A stretch of 64,000 bases of DNA from NCBI RefSeq assembly GCF_032854445.1, contig NC_088300.1, positions 10,540,001 to 10,604,000 on the forward strand, read 5' to 3'. Position 1 is the stretch's first letter, and every line of letters starts with the position of its first letter. The position numbers and the translations under genes are program-made. Below are positions 12,010 through 24,400 of the stretch, piece by piece. The notes below the pieces were generated by a model, which saw only the letters and a program-made list of their open reading frames with translations, was not told where the DNA came from and made no database searches. This DNA is from Liolophura sinensis. Taxonomy: Eukaryota > Mollusca > Polyplacophora > Chitonida > Chitonidae.

Positions 12010-14387
12010 AATGTAGGACCCTTTGTGAAGATGGCTTCGCCGGCTGATGACCCATTGATAAGGGCAGCTTCATTAACTTATTGTTTTATATGCAAAAGTC
12101 AGATTTTTACTGAATTTCAGCGATGAAAACAAAATGTTTTCTTGGTACATACATGTATGTCCATTACTTTGTGTAGAAACTGATGACATGCGTGTATATG
12201 TAACTCTTGTCCAGCAATGTTCTCCCGTCTTCCAAATCTACCTAAATATATCACATTTTTCACGTCAAGGTTACCAGTGTTTCTTGAAAATTTTGCTCAC
12301 AATAGTTTCCAGTGGAATGTTTGGAATGCCATTTGAAATCTTTTAACATTGAACTGAGCCTAGTCAGAAGGCTTTTATACAGTAAAGGAAATTAAACATT
12401 CAATAGAATAGGATAGAGGTCATTATGAAAAAAGCTCTGCAATTATGAGAGTGTAGCGAAGTAACTGATTTGCTCATTTTGGTCAAAGACCACAGCCTGT
12501 TATCTCCTGATTGGTCAGTGAATTTTGCCAGACTGTCAATTCAGTGTATGCCACGCATGGCACATGTTTTCATGGCTCCTCACGTCTTCACTGGAAGTAA
12601 AAAGTACTTTGGAACAGAAACCTGTGATTGGTAAAAAACACAATTTAAAGTTAATCTCTCAAAGTAAGATGAGACATCTGTTATTAGCAAACTCCTAGTC
12701 TTGCAGTGATGTCACAGCTGCTCTGAGCCAATCATTAGCCCACTCTTTGGTCACATTTAACCCACATGAGATAGGCACTGAAGACAATTTTAGCATACAA
12801 AAAATGAAGAATGGGTAAGAAATTCTTTCTGAATAAAAGTAATTAGAATATGTGTAGCCTTCAACTGTAATAGTTTTGGTGTCCAGTAGTTCTCTAAACT
12901 TTAGGAGTCGGCAAAAATCAGCATTCATCTCCATGTTGTTTATCACTTCCTGCTCCTTGCCAGAAACCCGGGTTCTCTGAATTGCTTAAGGTGATTACCC
13001 AGAAGAATGCATAGCTTGAGATTTTGTCAAGGCCAACTGTATTCTTCGGTTTACAGACTGGATGACATTCATGTGACTGTTCTGTGACTAGTCAGCGCTT
13101 GGCATGGCAGGTAAAACACTTCACGGCCTTATTAGTTATAAAGCGCAGACTGTCTGAATTACCTGTATTAGGTCAGAGAGTACTGTGGTACTCACTGTTG
13201 TAATGAAGAGTAACAGGCCTATACATATATCTTATAATGTTATAATGAATACTGCTGAATACACAATGTTATTAAAAATTTTGTTGGCACTTTTTTTCTA
13301 TCCATTTTTTTTTTCATGTTCTTTTCAAAAATTGTTATGACTATCCTTGTACATTACGTGTTCTCTGTCATCTTGTATTGGTTTTACCACCTCTAGATAT
13401 TTATTTCCCAGTTTATCACTGCAGTATTGTTAGAATTGGTTCCATGTTTACAGGGCTGTGTACTGTACATTTTATTGATGTGCTCTAGTTTTGTCAAATT
13501 TTAACGTTTTTTTTCCTGAGGTTTGCACAGAAAAGTTTTAGATGGCATAATTGTGTCAAATGAGTCAAGAGTTGCTCCACCTGAGCTGATTTTCATGAAA
13601 GCGACAGATTTCTGGATTATCACCATTGTCATCGTGAAAGCCTTCTATTTTTTGTGTTTTCACATTTCAAAAAGTTAAATTATATCACTATTCACAACAC
13701 TTAAGACTATTGTAGTTAGAAGGTCTTTTTTAATGAAAATGTAGAAAGATATCATGCAGTGTAGCCCAACATGTCTCCATGTTCATTCTGATGTGATATG
13801 CATGTAATTTGCCATTGAAGTCATTACATGTGTATGAAAGTGAAGGCATGGAGGACTAAGTTGTGTAATTCATGAGTAAAATATTAGTGTGAGGCTGCCA
13901 CTGACTATCAAGATTACATGTTTTAATTTATCTGGTACCTTCTTCGGTTTTCCATTTTCATTTGGCGTTAACAGAGCTCTTTTCTACACAATTTGACATA
14001 GGAATTCTACTATTAGCTCAGAACTGTATCCCCAACTTTTGGTTAATTTGGGTGTTAGGCTACATTTTGTTTTCAGTGATAGTAGAGGAGACTTGTGTTC
14101 TGCATGGAACCAACTTTTTAGTTGTTTAACCGTGTTAAGTAAGAAGTGTGCATATGTTTAGGTGCTATTGTAAATGAACAATGTATGTGAATTAAAGTAC
14201 ATAGAACAAAGTGTTGGCATTTAAGAATCAGTAGGTTCATTATCATGGTCATTTTTTGTTTCATTAAAAGGTGAACTGTTTATTTCTATTCTAGCTTCAG
14301 TTGGATGAATGCACAAGATACATGTAGGCCTATGGATTAAATCCCAATCTCAAGCAGGGAATTTGCTGGATTCCCCTGTTGACTCTG

Positions 14388-14925
14388 GTCTTGGTGACAG
14401 TAACTAGGGGACATGGCTCTGCTCTTGGTGACAGTAACTGAGGGACACATCTCTGCTCTTGGTGACAGTAACTGGGGGGCACGGCTCTGCTCTTGGTGAC
14501 AGTAACTGGGGGACACATCTCTGCTCTTGGTGACAGTAACTGGGGGACACGGCTCTGCTCTTGGTGACAGTAACTGGGGGACACATCTCTGCTGTTGGTG
14601 ACAGTAACTGGGGGACACGGCTCTGCTCTTGGTGACAGTAACTGGGGGACACATCTCTGCTCTTGGTGACAGTAACTGGGGGACACATCTCTGCTCTTGG
14701 TGACAGTAACTGGGGGACACGGCTCTGCTCTTGGTGACAGTAACTGGGTGACACAGCTCAGCTCTTGGTAACTGGGTGACACGGCTCAGCTCTTGGTGAC
14801 AGTAACTGGGTGACACGGCTCAGCTCTTGGTGACAGTAACTGGGGGACATCGCTCTGCTCTTGGTGACGGTAACTGGGGGACACCACTCTGCTCTTGGTG
14901 ACAGTAACTGAGGGACACCTCTCAC
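14388..14925 (+). repeat. 34-bp minisatellite, about 16 copies
   Basis: Unit 'tctgctcttggtgacagtaa' plus 'ctgggggacacggc', spaced at 34 bp (14393, 14427, 14461 and on). A 'cggc' versus 'catc' variant alternates along the array. One unit near 14765 lacks the gtgacagtaa part. Confidence 0.94.
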
Positions 14926-15440
14926 GAGGCTGTTCACATAGTCTTACATGAAGTTTGTCTTCCACCTTTATCAAATTTGTATGGAGCTCAGATTGAGTGA
15001 AAATGTGTGCCTCACAGACAGAAAAGGTAGCCTGTTGCTTGGCATGAAGCTAACTTTTGCGGTATAAGTGAAAATCTCGAGTGTGGAGTTAAATCCTCAG
15101 CGGCCCAGCTTAGTACTCTTCAGTTTGATTAACCACCAGACGATCAACCAATCAATGAACCAGGGAAGGCCCTTTGCCAAAGAATGAACAGGTCAAGCTA
15201 TCTTTTTTATGCAAGTGTGTTACTAATACAGCGAATATAGACGAAAGTGAAATGTAACGCACTTTGCCGTGAAATGATAGTCTGTAACAGTAGATACAAT
15301 TATGGTGTACATCATGTGTGTGTATGCCAATGTGGCTAATGGGAGGGAACTCGTCCAAAATACCAATGAGTGTTATTCCCCCTGTTTCACGAAATGCAGC
15401 ATTGCCACTAGGTAGCGCTGTTGACAGGGGGGTTTCCAAC

Positions 15441-18400
15441 ATGGCCACATTGGGAAATCCCGGGTGTCTGCTTGTGCGGATAGCAAGTAGGAAAACAGGA
15501 GGCATTCGTTCAGTACGGTGTATTTCGGAGGTAAGAACAATCGGATTAGTAATGTCAGCCTTACTGCAATTGATTTAATCTGTTGTCATCAAACAAAACC
15601 ATAGAAATCGAGGGATACATGCACCGGGTGCTTGAAAGTTAGAAGATTGACGTTTGTGACGGAAAGGCCATGTTACCAGTTCTCAGCAGAATGATTCGTA
15701 ATGAGGACTACATTGTAATGAGATTATTGGGGCAAATGCGGCATGTTAAAGTGAGTGAGCAAAATGCAATTGCTTGGAAGGGCAATATTTAGTCGCGGAA
15801 TGTAACTGAAATCAACCAACACGAAGTGTTGGGAGACTTACGGGGAATACCTGCTTCTGATGTTTCGGATCGACGCTATGCCACATTTACCTCATCTTCG
15901 CACGCGCTAAATCTTCTCTAGCATAAATCGATGTCAATCGAGTGGTCCCCAAAATCAACTTACCAGTTCTGTGTCTTGCTGAACCAAAAGCGATCCATGA
16001 CAACCGCACAAATTCACAAAATAAATACATTTTCAAACGCTACACCCACCGTGCCCGAAAGCCGTCAGTATCCACTTTGATGATTTGCGAGAATGAACGA
16101 GACTGAAAAGCCATTTGATCAAAGGGGGAGTGTATCCGTGCAAAATAAACGACTAGATTTGTCAAGTGTTGCTATAATGTTTGTCATAGGTACTATCTCC
16201 CTTGAATGATCATGTTTTTGTTTTTGTTTTGTGTTTTGGCTCACTGCGATCACATGATTTGTGTGTATGATTATCAGAAAGAGATGGGGCGAACAGTGAG
16301 TGTAGTGTACGAAAATGTATTTATTTTGTGAATTTGTGATGGATTGTGATGGATTGTTTTTGGTTTGACGAGACTCGGGGACCACTCAGTTGACATCGAT
16401 TTACGCTAGAGAAGATTTACTGCACATATGAAGATGCGATAAATGTGGCTTACCGTTGATGCAACAGATTAGAAGCAGTTATTCCCCGTAACTCTCCCAA
16501 CACTAATATTTCAGAAAACAATTGATTACTAACCTCTCCGACCTATTCAGTTACTCCTTTACAATGCTTAGGGTTCTAGACCACCAGACTGCATGATAAA
16601 AACCTGAGCTGTCAATCATCCCAAAGGTAAACATCCATTTACCTTGGGATTTTATCTCAAGGATTGTAAAGGCGTAACTGGATGTGCTGAAGAGGTTAGT
16701 AATCAGTTGTTTTCAGAAATTTTACAAAGCATACTGATGAATGGGAGCAATCCATTACAGCATGAGCTCCGTCCAAAGATAAAGAAGAGGGGAAAACAGT
16801 CATCCAGGGCTAGTACATATCTGTGTCAGTCATAAGACATTTATGTGAGATGTATGGTGGCTATTGTATTTGTTTAGCGGCTTGTGAAGGGGCAGGCAAG
16901 CAGGACAAATATGAGAGGTAAGGGAGCTACAGTAGATAAAGTATGTATTATCTGGACTAGTAATAAATTTATGACATTAAGTCGTACTGAGTAAACGGCA
17001 TGACTGAAGCAAATCAGTGAATTACTAGTAGCCTACCTGTTATCATGCTGTGACGTAAGCTGATTGCTCCACCATATATTATATAACACTATGTTTATGT
17101 ACAACTTGACACAGAGCCTGACCCATGAGAAAGCATTCTGACAGCTGTTTGCTGACTCAACTTGCAACTAAACTGGGTTGTTTTGCCTGTCAGGAATTTT
17201 TCACAACAAAGAAACTGCCAAAATATTCATACTTAAACAGCCGTTTATGTAATATTGTCAGTGAGTATTTTTCATAATGAGCTGGTGGGGACATTTTTTT
17301 TCATTTTATATCTGAGCAAGATATTATGGTATGATGAACCTAAATTCTGATATGTACATGTAGTGGTGATCGGCCCAGCTACAGTACAGGTATCCTCGTA
17401 ACATGTTTGCAGAAGTTTGGGCTTGCGGAATCTGTGAAAACACAGTGCCATTTATTTATTTATTTGATTGTAGTTTAACGCCATTCCCAAGAACTCATAC
17501 ATGTACATGTATGTTGCCTGTCATTATTATTGGTGGAGGAACTGGAGTGCCTGAAGAAAACCACCAACCTTTGGCAATTTACTGGCAAACATTCCCAGAT
17601 GTTTTAAAAATACAAATACATGTATATGCATATCATAGGCCTATTGTTGGAAAACAGGTGGTCTTCATCGTTTGTAAGTCTTCACAAACAGCCACACAAG
17701 TAGCTGTCCAAGGGTGCTTTGGAACCGACATAGAAATGTTAAGCAACTTTAACCACCACACCGTGGCCCACTCCCAGTCACTTTTTAATACATACATGTA
17801 TAACACCTGCAAGAACCAATGATTTTTCAGCTTAATACAATATGAATAATTTTACGTAATCATTGTTGAAGGTCAGTCATTGATAGGTGCTTGTTGAGTC
17901 GGTTATCTTCATGCTCATATTTGTGGTCATAGTGTCTGTGAAACAAGTCATTTGTCTGTTATTAATTAGGGAGTAACAAAATACATAGGAGGAGACAGTG
18001 ACAACCTGCTACAGAGGCAAATGTTTATGTAAATAGTCCTGATATATGTGCCTGTATACTATTGGTTACATGGTTACTCAGTGGTAGGATACAGAAATAT
18101 ATGGTGTCAGTAATCCTCATCTGACACCGAGTTTAATAGGAAGGTTATTGACACCATATATTTATGTAGCCTATCACTGAGCAACCACGTAACAAATTTA
18201 TCCTGTAGAAGACCCATCAGTTCAGTACAAAAGACTGTAGGTAGTTTAATTTATAGCCGAACGAATGGAGATAACCTACTCAGCAGACACATTTGACGTC
18301 GTCTGCAGGATTTGAGAATATACACGTCCACCACCTGACCATTGACCATTGTCCAATGAAAAGTGGAATATTTTGTCTGATGTGGGACAAAGTAACCTAC

Positions 18401-21400
18401 TGGATAAAGATTTCTAGCTCTGAGTTATCTGCCACTATGACGTCCTTTGGACTAAGAATGGAACGCTTTGTCATGATGCTGGATAGAAATGGGAGGAATC
18501 CATTGTCATGATGCTGGATAGAAATGGGAGGAATCCATTGTCGTGATGCTGGATAGAAATGGAAGGAATCCATTGTCGTGATGCTGGATAGAAATGGAAG
18601 GAATCCATTGTCGTGATGCTGGATAGAAATGGGAGGAATCCATTGTCATGATGCTGGATAGAAATGGGAGGAATCCATTGTCGTGATGCTGGATAGAAAT
18701 GGGAGGAATCCATTGTCATGATGCTGGATAGAAATGGGAGGGATCCATTGTCGTGATGCTGGATAGAAATGGGAGGAATCCATTGTCATGATGCTGGATA
18801 GAAATGGGAGGGATCCATTGTCGTGATGCTGGATAGAAATGGGAGGAATCCATTGTCGTGATGCTGGATAGAAATGGGAGGAATCCATTGTCGTGATGCT
18901 GGATAGAAATGGGAGGAATCCATTGTGGTGATACAGGATAGAAATGGGAGGAATCCATTGTCATGATGCTGGATAGAAATGGGAGGAATCCATTGTCATG
19001 ATGCTGGATAGAAATGGGAGGGATCCATTGTCGTGATGCTGGATAGAAATGGGAGGAATCCATTGTCGTGATGCTGGATAGAAATGGGAGGAATCCATTG
19101 TGGTGATACAGGATAGAAATGGGAGGAATCCATTGTTGTGATGCTGGATAGAAATGGGGGGAATCCATTGTGGTGATACAGGATAGAAATTAAGCCCATA
19201 TAAACATTGGATCAATCAGTCCTGTAGAATAGGTGTAATCGTTGATGCATGTAATCTGTCATTCGGGTACCTCCAGCAGTAAACATAATACCTGGCTGTA
19301 CCGACGTTTGTGAAGTAGTTTATAGTATAACAATCATCACAGCATATGCCAAGGTAAGTAATGTTGTACTGGTGTATTTTTGAATAATGGTATACTATCA
19401 TTTTCTTATATGACAGGCTCGTATCAGAAGTGGATTCGTTGGAATGGTAGGATGGTATGTATATTTGCAACTTTCATCGATGCTGTCACGTGTATAAAGG
19501 AAGTTTTGAAATTCCAGTTATGTACATGTATATGTGATAATTGTGTCAGCTATTTATGTTCTTAACATGTAAAATCTTCCCAGAAAAGGTTCAGGAGGAA
19601 GAATACACTGACATTGTACAATGTTTGCCTCAATCTTGTACTTCCTCATTGGTTTTCTAGATAATCAACTTCTTAAAAATGTGCAGTAAAATTTAATGTG
19701 GTTCGAAACTATTAAAGAATTTGTTTCTTCAAAACATGTTTATTTATTGCTTAGTCTACTAGAACAATACGTCCAGCTCAGAACTCAGTCTAACTTTGAG
19801 TTTCACATCTATATTAAAGGATACATGAAAGGCTTTGGTTTTATTTCTTAATGTGCAGGTTATCATGTGTAATAACATATAACACTACAAACAAATTTAT
19901 CAGCTTTCACTTTGGGGAGGTAAAACAGCTTCAAAGTACTGTTTTCTTAATGCCCCAGCAGTTAGTCCAACATGTAAATAGCTTGCTGCGATGACGTCAA
20001 GAATGATCCCTATTTAAAAAGAACTCTGTGGGGAACAGACCGAATCAGGTGTAGGGTGCGGAGCGGACACTGAGCTGGCCCGAATAAGCCATGCAGTGTC
20101 TGTGTACATGTCATCTTACCCACACTGTAACAAAACGGTTCAGCGGGCTCGGGGCACTTCAGGGGCACATGTTCACCGCGTTCCGAGCAAGATGAACGAT
20201 GACGTTATTTCTGAAAAAATCTGACCATTGACGGAATATGCATAATATAGAGGGGTAATTAACAGGTATAAAAATACCCCCAAAATGAAATTTTTGGGCA
20301 TAATTTTCTAAGAAATTTTCCTACAAACATTGTCTTTGTCATATTTGTTTTAGAGTTCCTTTTCATGTATCCTCACCAGGTTTATCCAGATACTCACATA
20401 AATTTGTACTTGTATTGTTATTTATTTACTTGGTGATATTTTTTGTGTAGGACACCTTTGATACGAATGAATAAACTGAGTGAGGAGACAGGTATGTTTG
20501 AGCTGACACCTTAACTCTTTTCTTCCACAGAGCATTCTTTTTCTTTTGGTTCAAGCCTACAGTGTTAAATCCGAAAACATCTGGCTGAATGTGTCAAAAC
20601 AAATTAGCTAACTGCTTGGGATATAAAGAAGAGCACTAGAAATAAATTGTATCGACCTACATCTACATTGTAGTACTCCATATCTGGCAAACCAATCAAG
20701 GTATAATTGACGACTGCATGAAGATTGGGATAATGTAAGAAACAAGAATAATGTAGTGTGTTTGAATGTTGTGAGAAAATTTGCCTGATTTGGTATTTTT
20801 GTCAGGACTGTGCACTGGGAACCAAGGTAACATTTTGTTGTCATCCACAAACCTGATTCTTGCTGCATAGTTTTGAGGTTGTGAATAAGTGCTGTGCGTT
20901 TTCAGGGTGTGAGATTCTGGCCAAGGCTGAGTTTTGTAATGGAGGTGGGTCTGTCAAGGACAGAGCGGCCTGGTTCCTGATCAACAGTGCTCAGAAGAAA
21001 GGTAGGCAGCGGTCAAATTTTGGTCACTTGGGGTAAAGGGCAATCATGTTGTTTTGTCAAGGAAATAGAATTCAGTAAAAACATCCAGGAGGCTGCTTCG
21101 ACCAGTTTCATGATAACTTGAAAAACCTCAGTTCTGTTTCCATTTATATTTGTATGTAAAGACATTTTTGAAGTGAATACATTTAATAAAATCAATCCAT
21201 TATGTTCAAAAGACATAAACTCCTTTTCATATGTTGATGTAGGAAATTGTGTGAAAATGTGTAGATACAAATATTTCAGTGCTTACATTTTGGAAAACAT
21301 TGATGTCTTTAATATGTTATTGCTCAACTTTTTTGTCATTAATGGTATGTATCTTTGTAAAAAAGCAAAAGTTGCCTGAAAGGCATTGTGGAAATCAGTT

Positions 21401-24400
21401 TTTGTGGTCAGGTAAGTTAATGAAATGTTGTCATCAATCTTTATATTTACTCTGAAAGTCCTATATTGTCAATTTAGGTGTGTTGAAGCCAGGAGGTACA
21501 GTTGTGGAGGGCACTGCTGGAAATACTGGCATCGGATTGGCTCACATCTGCCTGGCACTGGGCTATAAATGTGTTATCTACATGCCAAATAACCAATCAA
21601 AGGTAACTGTACAAGTCATATATGTATGTGTGTTTATCTTGTTTGAAACACTGGTCTCACAATGATTCTTTGCGAGATGGGCTAAGGTTTTCAGAGTAAC
21701 AGCAGAGACCACTAGTCTGCTCTGTTTTCATTATTCTTGTTCAGACTCTTCTCTTTTTCTTGTCTTCATGTGCCCATGTTGCATTTTGCTATTGTCTGTA
21801 ATTACAGAGATGCTTATTGAAAACACTAGCTTTCAGTTAATACTTTTGAGGGATATGACATTTGAGCATTCATTCATTTTCATTTCCAGGAGAAGATAGA
21901 GGTTTTGGAGACGCTGGGTGCAGAAGTGCGACCAGTCCCGGTGGTTCCCTGGACTGATCCAGATAACTACAACCATCAGGCAGGTAACCCTAGTTTGTAC
22001 AATACACCTCACAGGATGGGTAATGACTGTTATAACTACAACTGCCAGGCAGGTAGCCCTAGTCTGTACAGTGCACATCACAGGATGGGTAATGACTGTT
22101 ATGACTACAACTGTCAGGGAAGTAGCTCTAGTTTGTACAATACACCTCACAGGAGAGGTAATGACTGTTATACCTACAAATGTCAGGCAGGTAGCCCTTG
22201 TCTGTACAGTACACCTCACATGATAGGTAATGATTGTCATAACTACAACTGTCAGGCAGGTAGCCCAAGTCTGTACAGTACACCTAACAGGATGGGTAAT
22301 GACTGTTATAACTACAACTGTCAGGCAGGTAGCCCTTGTCTGTACAGTACACCTCACAGGATGGGTAATGACTGTTATAACTACAACTGTCAGGCAGGTA
22401 GCCCTCGTCTGCACAGTACACCTCATTTGATAAGAAATAACTGTGTAACTACAACCATCAGGCAGGTAGCCCTTGTCTGTACAATGCACCTCACATGACA
22501 GGTAATGACGGTTATAACTACAACTGTCAGGTAGGTAGCCCTTGTCTGTACAGTGCACATCACAGGATGGGTAATGACTGTTATAACTACAAACATCAGG
22601 CAGGTAGCCCTAGTCTGTACAGTACACCTCACATGACAGGTCATGACTGTCATAACTACAACCATCAGGCAGGTAGCCCTTGTCTGTACAGTACACTTCA
22701 CATGATAGGTAATGACTATCATAACAACAACTGTCAGGCAGGTAGCCCTCGTCTGTACAATGTACCTCACATGACAGGTAATGGCTGCTATAACTACAAC
22801 TGTCAGGCAGGTAGCCCTTGTCTGTGCAATGTACATCACAGGAGGGGTATGACTGTTATAACTACAACTGTCAGACAGGTAGCCCTAGTCTGTACAATGC
22901 ACATCACAGGATGGGTAATGACTGTTATAACTACAACTGTCAGGCAGGTAGCCCTTGTCTGTGCAGTGCACATCACAGGATGGGTAATGACTGTTATAAC
23001 TACAACTGTCAGGCAGGTAGCCCTAGTTTGTACAGTACACCTTACATGATAGGTAGTGACTGTCATAACTACAACTGTCAGGCTGGTAGCCCAAGTCTGC
23101 ACAGTACACCTCACATGATAGGTCATGACTGTTATAACTACAACTGTCAGACAGGTAGCCCTAGTCTGTGCAATGTACATCACAGGAGGGGTAATGAATG
23201 TCATAACTACAGCTGTCAGGCAGGTAGCCATAGTCTGCACAGTACACCTCACATGATAGGTCATGACTGTTATAACTACAACTGTCAGGCAGGTAGCCCT
23301 AGTCTGTACAATGCACCTCACATGACAGGTAATGGCTGCTATAACTACAACTGTCAGGCAGGTAGCCCTTGTCTGTACAATGCACCTCACATGACAGGTA
23401 ATGACTGTTATAACTACAAGTGTCAGGCAGGTAGCCCTAGTCTGTGCAATGCACATCACAGGATGGGTAATGGCTGTCATAACTACAACTGTCAGGCAGG
23501 TAGCTCTAGTCTGTGCAATACACTTTACACCTGTCCATTCAGACAAATAAATGAAAACAATACCATTGCAGATTGAATTAAACATTTGTTTGCACAGTTT
23601 CATGTACCATGTCTAACTTGATACATGTGCATAGGGACTTAATTTCATGCATATTTTTGTAGGCTCAGCGTTTTGCTGACAGTATAGAGAATGCTGTCTG
23701 GACAAACCAGTTTGACAACACTGCAAACAAGCAAGCTCACCTTGAAACCACAGGCCCTGAGATATGGCAGCAAACAGGTACATATAAGCTAGGGTAATCA
23801 AGGTATGAAAATATGGCAGTGAGCAGGTGCAGGTAAACTAGGGTAATCAAGATATGGAGATATGGTAGCAAATAGGTACATGTAAGCTAGGGTAATGAAG
23901 ATATCGAGATATGGCAGTGAACAGGTACATGTGAGCTAGGGTAATGAAGATATCGAGATATGGCAGCAAACAGGTACATGTAAGCTAGGGTAATCAAGAT
24001 AAAAAGATATGACATTAAACGGGTATAATAGGATGTTAAGATATGGTAGCAGACAGATGAGCTAGATGTCAAGATATGGCAGCACACAGGTGAGCTAGAT
24101 ATCGAGATATGGCAGCAAACAGGTACATGTAAGCAAGGGTAATCAAGATACAAAGATATGACATTAAACAGGTATAATAGGGTAATGTAGATGTTAAGAT
24201 ATGGCAGCAGACAGATGAGCTAGATGTCGAGATATGGCAGCACACAGGTGAGCTAGATATTGAGATATGGCAGCAAACAAGTAAGCCAGGGTAAGCAACA
24301 TCTAGATATTGAGTAAGCTGGGTAATTTAGATGTTGAGGTATATCAGTAAAGAAGTAAGCTAGGGTAATCTAGATGTTGAGATGTCAGAGTAAACAGGTA

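Larger units (their letters stand above)
10441..15440. other. spacer between gene 1 and gene 2: three tandem arrays, no gene recognised
   Basis: Between the C19orf47-like stop codon and the proposed first exon of the cysteine synthase gene I see only tandem arrays (listed separately) and AT-rich sequence with short chance open frames. No clear AATAAA lies close behind the gene 1 stop; a candidate is near 12832. The proximal promoter of gene 2 should lie just before 15441. Confidence 0.4.

Noticed and set aside
12470-12770. Possible inverted repeat around two ATTGGTCA/CCAATCA words
   Set aside because: The matching is limited to short CCAAT-like words and does not extend.
14330-14816. 150-159-codon minus-strand Pro/Cys/Ser-rich frames
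   Set aside because: All three minus frames are open because of the 34-bp array; no gene signals.
22818-23576. Cys/Tyr-rich 252-codon frame ([13 protein letters not shown] repeat)
   Set aside because: Part of the 69-bp array after a frame change; it has no link to an exon, unlike the segment before 22498.
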